NCBI GenBank assembly: GCA_009772985.1
Contig: WOUS01000008.1
Location: 153,332-217,331, forward strand
DNA: 64,000 bases
Source: Anaerolineaceae bacterium
GTDB taxonomy: Bacteria > Chloroflexota > Anaerolineae > Anaerolineales > Villigracilaceae
Direction of reading: 5' to 3'
Positions 60,335 to 64,000 of this stretch are shown here, piece after piece. The notes below the pieces were generated by a model. That model had not been told where the DNA came from. It worked only from the letters and a program-made list of their open reading frames with translations, and made no database searches. The first letter of the stretch is position 1, and every line of letters begins with the position of its first letter. Made by a program: the position numbers and the translations under genes.

Positions 60335-61585
60335 TCACTCGTTATATTCCTTCTCGTCCGGATGTTCCACCCCGCGCGCGTCCGACTCCACGTCGCGGGC
60401 GGTGGATTTCGCGGCCAGGAACTCGCGGTAGAACTCGTGCTGGATGACCAGGTCCATGATCTCGTTGGTGCCGGTCCAGATGGTGATGAGCCGCACGTCG
60501 CGCAGCAGCCGCTCGACCGGGAAGATGTCGGTGTAGCCGATGCCGCCCAAAATCTGCATGGCGTGGTTGACCACCGTCCAGGCGGTCTCGGTGGAGAACT
60601 TCTTGGCCTCCGAGACCAGCCGCCGCACCCGGTCGGGATTCTCGCCTGCATCCACCGCCCGGCAGACGGAGTAGTCGAGGGCGCGGGCGGCGTCCAGCAG
60701 GGTCACGCTCTCGGCGACCTTGAAACTGACTCCCTCGAACTGGCGGATCTTCTGCCCGAACGCCTTCCGCCGGTCCGCGTAGCGGGCGGCGATCTCGATG
60801 GCGGCGCGTCCCATGCCGACCGCCCCGCAGGCGGAGGTCATCCGCTCCGGGACCATCATGCGGTGGAAGACTTTCGTCCCGTTGCCGATGCCGGCTTCGC
60901 CGCCCAGCACGTTCTGGACCGGGACCGGGGCGTCGCGGAAGACCAGCCTCCCCGTCCCGCCGCCGCGTGTGCCCATCAGCCCGTAGACGTGTTCCACGGT
61001 CACGCCCTCGCCGCGCTCCACCAGGAAGGCGGTCATGGATTTCTTCGGGTCGTCCAGCCCCTCGACTTTGCCGTAGACCAGTAGCAGGTCCGCGCCCTCG
61101 GCCCCGACAACGAAGCGTTTCTGGCCGTTGAGCAGGAACACGTCGCCATCGCGGCGGGCACGGGTGGTGGCCGCGAAAAAGTCCGAGCCGCCGCGTGGTT
61201 CGGTGAGTGCCTCGGCGACGGTCATCTCGCCGCGCAGGACGGACTTGAGATATTTTTCCTTCTGTTCGTTGGAGCCGAATTCGTGGATCGCTTCGCCGAC
61301 GATGGAAACCAGCGAGTATAGGCAGGCCAGCGAGGTGCCGAGCGTCCCGGCTTCCTCCAGCGCGACCATCTCTGAAGTCCACGGCAGGCCGCGCCCGCCC
61401 CATTTCTTGTCGAAGCGCAGGCCGAGCAGGTTGCGGCGGGCGGCTTCCTGTAGATATTCACGCGGATAGGTGACTTTGTCCGCGTCCATATCCAGCAGCA
61501 ACTGGCGCGGCACCCAGCGGACGAAGTCCTGCATTTCCGAGCGCAGGGCTTTTTCTTTGGTGGTCAAGAGGGATTCGATGGACAT
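60335..61585 (-). CDS. Acyl-CoA dehydrogenase
   Basis: The 416-residue protein has the ACAD layout: N-terminal helices, [21 protein letters not shown] with the FAD/CoA-binding stretch, [21 protein letters not shown], and a C-terminal helical domain ([72 protein letters not shown]). The catalytic base position is the WTGTNEI region. It desaturates an acyl-CoA in fatty-acid or branched-chain amino-acid breakdown. The substrate is not told. It begins 9 bases after the small membrane protein gene. Confidence 0.93.
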   Translation of the reverse strand: MSIESLLTTKEKALRSEMQDFVRWVPRQLLLDMDADKVTYPREYLQEAARRNLLGLRFDKKWGGRGLPWTSEMVALEEAGTLGTSLACLYSLVSIVGEAIHEFGSNEQKEKYLKSVLRGEMTVAEALTEPRGGSDFFAATTRARRDGDVFLLNGQKRFVVGAEGADLLLVYGKVEGLDDPKKSMTAFLVERGEGVTVEHVYGLMGTRGGGTGRLVFRDAPVPVQNVLGGEAGIGNGTKVFHRMMVPERMTSACGAVGMGRAAIEIAARYADRRKAFGQKIRQFEGVSFKVAESVTLLDAARALDYSVCRAVDAGENPDRVRRLVSEAKKFSTETAWTVVNHAMQILGGIGYTDIFPVERLLRDVRLITIWTGTNEIMDLVIQHEFYREFLAAKSTARDVESDARGVEHPDEKEYNE

Positions 61586-61594
61586 GCCAGCCTC

Positions 61595-61993
61595 CTACTT
61601 CTTTCCGATCCAGCCTCCCAGATAAAACCCCGCCACGCTCGTCAGCATCGCGATGAAGAAGAACGGGTTGCCCGGTTCCATCGGATGGTAGAGGAACAGG
61701 GCAATCACCAGCGGCAGGTACGCACCGACGAGTGTTCCAATCAGGCGCGCAATAAGTTTCGGCTCCATCTTCAGCCAGCGCAGTTTCAGCGCCAGCCAGC
61801 CGACCAGGAAGACGCCGATTGAGAACGTGATTCCCAGGACAAAAACAAACAGCAGGGGCTGCGTCTGTGGGAAATTCTCCATGTCTGGGAATGCGAACGA
61901 GGCCAGGAGGGTCACGATCTGTGTGCTGACGAATTGCACGAAGGCGATGGCGAGCCAGATGAAGAAACGAGCGATTTTTTGACCGGTGCTCAT
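61595..61993 (-). CDS. Small integral membrane protein
   Basis: The 132-residue protein has four membrane helices with a proline-containing loop (PDMENFPQTQP) after the first and basic residues between helices 2 and 3 (LKLRWLKMEPKL). AAGGAG precedes the ATG. I recognise no family. It lies 9 bases before the acyl-CoA dehydrogenase, so they may be one transcript. Confidence 0.6.
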   Translation of the reverse strand: MSTGQKIARFFIWLAIAFVQFVSTQIVTLLASFAFPDMENFPQTQPLLFVFVLGITFSIGVFLVGWLALKLRWLKMEPKLIARLIGTLVGAYLPLVIALFLYHPMEPGNPFFFIAMLTSVAGFYLGGWIGKK

Positions 61994-62018
61994 TATTTGC
62001 TCCTTGTTTTTTTTGATG

Positions 62019-62267
62019 TTATCGGAAGGCCTGTTGCTCCCCCAATTTCAGTTCTTTCTTCGCCACGTTCCAGGGAATCTTTACTTCCCGGATGCTGCGT
62101 GCTTGCTCGATTTCGTCCGCATCTTCAGCATCTTCCAACATAGTCAGGATATGCTCCCATACGTTCAAATCCACCACAGCGGCGGATTTTTTCCCGTTTG
62201 GGTTGACCGCGGCGAAGAGTGCGATGACGATGTTCGTGTCCAGCAGGTATTTACCACTCATTTCCAT
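62019..62267 (-). CDS. Toxin-antitoxin chimera: PIN N-terminus fused to a Phd-like C-terminus
   Basis: The 82-codon frame starts like a VapC toxin (GKYLLDTNIVIALFA, with the first acidic D of a PIN domain) but from about residue 20 becomes NPNGKKSAAVVDLNVWEHILTMLEDAEDADEIEQARS...IPWNVAKKELKL, which resembles the C-terminal half of a Phd/YefM-type antitoxin. The later PIN acidic residues are absent, so it cannot be a working PIN nuclease. It overlaps the upstream antitoxin gene. A deletion joining two neighbouring TA modules is the simplest origin. Confidence 0.6.
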   Translation of the reverse strand: MEMSGKYLLDTNIVIALFAAVNPNGKKSAAVVDLNVWEHILTMLEDAEDADEIEQARSIREVKIPWNVAKKELKLGEQQAFR

Positions 62268-62490
62268 CCACCTGTTCGCATCCCGCCTCGATGGCTTGTT
62301 GCATCTGTTTCAGGTCGGGCTTGGAGATTGTGCCTGCAAATTTCAAAACCTGTTTACCTGCTTTCCCCTTGCGGCGCGTGGCGCGCGTCCCTGCCAGATA
62401 ATCCCGCAGGTGAGCCGCGGCCTGCTCCTGTTGTGTTTGGGGCAGTCCTTCGAGCATCCTGACAACCGAGTGAATTGTTGGAGTAGTCAT
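62251..62490 (-). CDS. Small antitoxin upstream of a decayed PIN toxin
   Basis: The 79-residue protein (MTTPTIHSVVRMLEGLPQTQQEQAAAHLRDYLAGTRATRRKGKAGKQVLKFAGTISKPDLKQMQQAIEAGCEQVDGNEW in pieces) has the layout of antitoxins that precede VapC: a helical N-terminus, a basic RRKGKAGK stretch and an acidic C-terminus. AGGTGAAAGATG supplies the ribosome site. The toxin next to it is truncated, so it may be an orphan or regulate the chimeric frame. Confidence 0.6.
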   Translation of the reverse strand: MTTPTIHSVVRMLEGLPQTQQEQAAAHLRDYLAGTRATRRKGKAGKQVLKFAGTISKPDLKQMQQAIEAGCEQVDGNEW

Positions 62491-62520
62491 CTTTCACCTC
62501 GCAGTCCAATTATACAACGC

Positions 62521-63963
62521 TCACCGCTTCCGCCGGCCGCGGCCCCAGTTGTGTTCCGGTTTGTCCGGCTTTTCCGGCGCTGGTTTGCCGGAAGGCTGGA
62601 TGACTACCGGCGCGTGCAGGCTTTGCTGGTAGGCGTCGTCCAGCAGCATGGTGATGATGGGCAACTCGTCCTCGTTTTCGGCCAGGCTGCGGGCAAGCGG
62701 AGCGAAACGCCGCGAGCGCTCGGACTGGAGTTTGTCGCGCCCGCGCAGGCGGGCCTCGAGCAGGGCGGTCATCCGTTCGGCCACCACAGCCTCCACGTCC
62801 GCATCGCTGGGGATGGGGCGCTCTTCCAGCGAGATTTTGAACTCTTTGCCGATCTTGTCGAGGGCGAACTTCTCGACCCGGTTCACCAGCGAGATGGCCA
62901 CGCCGCTGGCCCCGGCGCGCCCGGTGCGCCCGGCGCGGTGGATGTAGGCCTCCGTTTCGTCGGGCGGTTCATACAGGATGACGTGCGACAGGCTGGGGAT
63001 GTCCAGCCCGCGCGCCGCCACGTCGGTCGCGACGAGGAAGCGCAGGGTCCCGCGCCGCACACGGTCCAGCACCCGCTCCCGGTCCGCCTGCGAGAGGTCG
63101 GCGGAGAGTTCGTCGGCATCGTACCCGAAGCGCTGGAGCACAACGGATACATAATGAACGCGCGCCTTGGTGTTGCAGAAAATGAGCGCCGAAGCGGGGT
63201 TCTCGATCTCGATCAGGCGCACGAGACTGCGATCCTTGTCCATGCCTTGCACAACGTAAAAAACATGCTCGGTCTCGGCCACGTGGATGTGGTCGGCGCT
63301 CAGGCTGATGAATTCCGGTTCGTGGATGAACTGGCGCGCCGTCTGCATGACCGGGCCGGGGAAGGTGGCCGAGAACATGCAGGTATGGATGGCGCGCCTG
63401 GGCAGGTAGCGCTGGAGGTCCTGCATGTCGGGATAGAAGCCCATCGAGAGCATCCGGTCGGCTTCGTCATAGACCAGCATCTTGAGATGTTCGAGCGAGA
63501 ACGTGCGTTTCAGTAGGTGGTCCAGCACCCGCCCCGGCGTGCCGATAACGATGTGCGCGCCCTGTTTGAGCGCATCCACCTGCGCGCCGTAGCCCACGCC
63601 TCCGTAGACAGCCGCCGTGCGCAGTCCGGCCTCGCCGCATATCTTTTCGGCTTCCTGCCAGACCTGGCGCGCCAGTTCGCGCGTCGGAACGAGAATCAGC
63701 GCCTGGCAGGCCGGTTTTGCCGGGTCGAGCCGCGCCAGCATGGGCAGCAGGAACGCGCCGGTCTTGCCGCTGCCGGTGCGGGCCTGTATCATCATGTTGC
63801 GCCCGGCCAGCAGGTAGGGGATGGTGCGCGCTTGCACCGGCACGAGCGAGTCCCAGCCGGCGCGGGCCGCGGCCTGGCGCAGGGATTGCGGCAGTCCCTC
63901 CAGGCTTACATCGGCGAGCGGGTTGCGGGGATCGGCGGCAGGAAGTGGGTTGGGATTATTCAC
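62521..63963 (-). CDS. DEAD-box RNA helicase
   Basis: The 480-residue helicase contains the family motifs in order: Q region PVQARTIPYLLAG, motif I ARTGSGKTGAF, Ia PTRELARQ, GG, Ib TPGRVLD, II DEADRML, III SATFPG, IV ALIFCNTKA, V TDVAARGLDIPS and VI HRAGRTGRAG. It has a basic C-terminal tail (EHNWGRGRRKR), which can bind RNA. The start is GTG 63963, near the window end. It unwinds RNA duplexes in ribosome assembly or RNA decay. Confidence 0.93.
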   Translation of the reverse strand: MNNPNPLPAADPRNPLADVSLEGLPQSLRQAAARAGWDSLVPVQARTIPYLLAGRNMMIQARTGSGKTGAFLLPMLARLDPAKPACQALILVPTRELARQVWQEAEKICGEAGLRTAAVYGGVGYGAQVDALKQGAHIVIGTPGRVLDHLLKRTFSLEHLKMLVYDEADRMLSMGFYPDMQDLQRYLPRRAIHTCMFSATFPGPVMQTARQFIHEPEFISLSADHIHVAETEHVFYVVQGMDKDRSLVRLIEIENPASALIFCNTKARVHYVSVVLQRFGYDADELSADLSQADRERVLDRVRRGTLRFLVATDVAARGLDIPSLSHVILYEPPDETEAYIHRAGRTGRAGASGVAISLVNRVEKFALDKIGKEFKISLEERPIPSDADVEAVVAERMTALLEARLRGRDKLQSERSRRFAPLARSLAENEDELPIITMLLDDAYQQSLHAPVVIQPSGKPAPEKPDKPEHNWGRGRRKR

Positions 63964-64000
63964 GGTTATCCTTTTGTATCGGTCCGGTTCAGGCTGCCCC

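Overview
The window is a GC-rich (about 60-65 percent by eye) chromosomal segment from a free-living bacterium, most likely a member of Anaerolineae (Chloroflexota). This is inference: it rests on many Cys-anchored lipoproteins with Thr/Pro-rich linkers, FecR-domain lipoproteins, the membrane-anchored 'baseplate J-like' protein, an archaeal-type ProRS, and dense small palindromic repeats. No rRNA, tRNA, phage, transposase or CRISPR array was seen.

Layout. 1-5060: HAD-DinB fusion, tatA, hydrolase, VanZ, paired small membrane proteins, rarD. 5100-7260: an AT-rich island with an orphan membrane gene, a 128-bp foldable element and a PIN toxin-antitoxin pair bordered by a copied 3' end of the adjacent MFS gene. 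7343-12459: MFS transporter, rpsO-pnp and a helical-repeat protein. 12488-18145: a bacterial-type proS broken by a GC-rich hairpin, a toxin-antitoxin cluster bordered by a second proS 5' end, an intact archaeal-type proS, a LOG protein and a MazG-like enzyme. 18183-25956: a candidate small RNA or attenuator, hicAB, lipoproteins (three tandem FecR paralogues), a CCA/poly(A) polymerase-family gene and a glycosyltransferase. 26112-29679: a mosaic alaS followed by the relic 3' end of another alaS and an AT-richer orphan gene. 29778-34898: plsY, glycosyltransferase, a 34-bp tandem repeat, a baseplate-like protein, ruvX-mltG. 35025-41348: beta-propeller lipoproteins, an ECF sigma/anti-sigma/glycosidase-like operon and a membrane protein. 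41417-46972: an amidohydrolase-CYTH fusion, M14 peptidase, cinA, FAD oxidoreductase. 47089-52693: a complete branched-chain amino-acid ABC operon (livKHMGF). 53030-63963: cell-wall and signalling genes (CNB protein, LysM-M23 peptidase, DUF192, response regulator, solute-binding protein, M20 peptidase, uppP), tgt, acyl-CoA dehydrogenase, a decayed toxin-antitoxin locus and a DEAD-box helicase.

How the parts fit. Most genes serve translation and RNA metabolism (pnp, rpsO, proS, alaS, tgt, CCA-type enzyme, helicase), the envelope (plsY, mltG, uppP, M23, lipoproteins) and nutrient uptake (liv). The unusual layer is genome plasticity. Small palindromes sit between genes and inside at least three reading frames: two in frame (cinA, M20 peptidase) and one disruptive (proS). 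Three acquired or cargo segments are each bordered by a broken copy of the end of a neighbouring gene (MFS 3' end, proS 5' end, alaS 3' end). I regard that recurring gene-edge duplication, together with the replaced proS and chimeric alaS, as the most interesting content.
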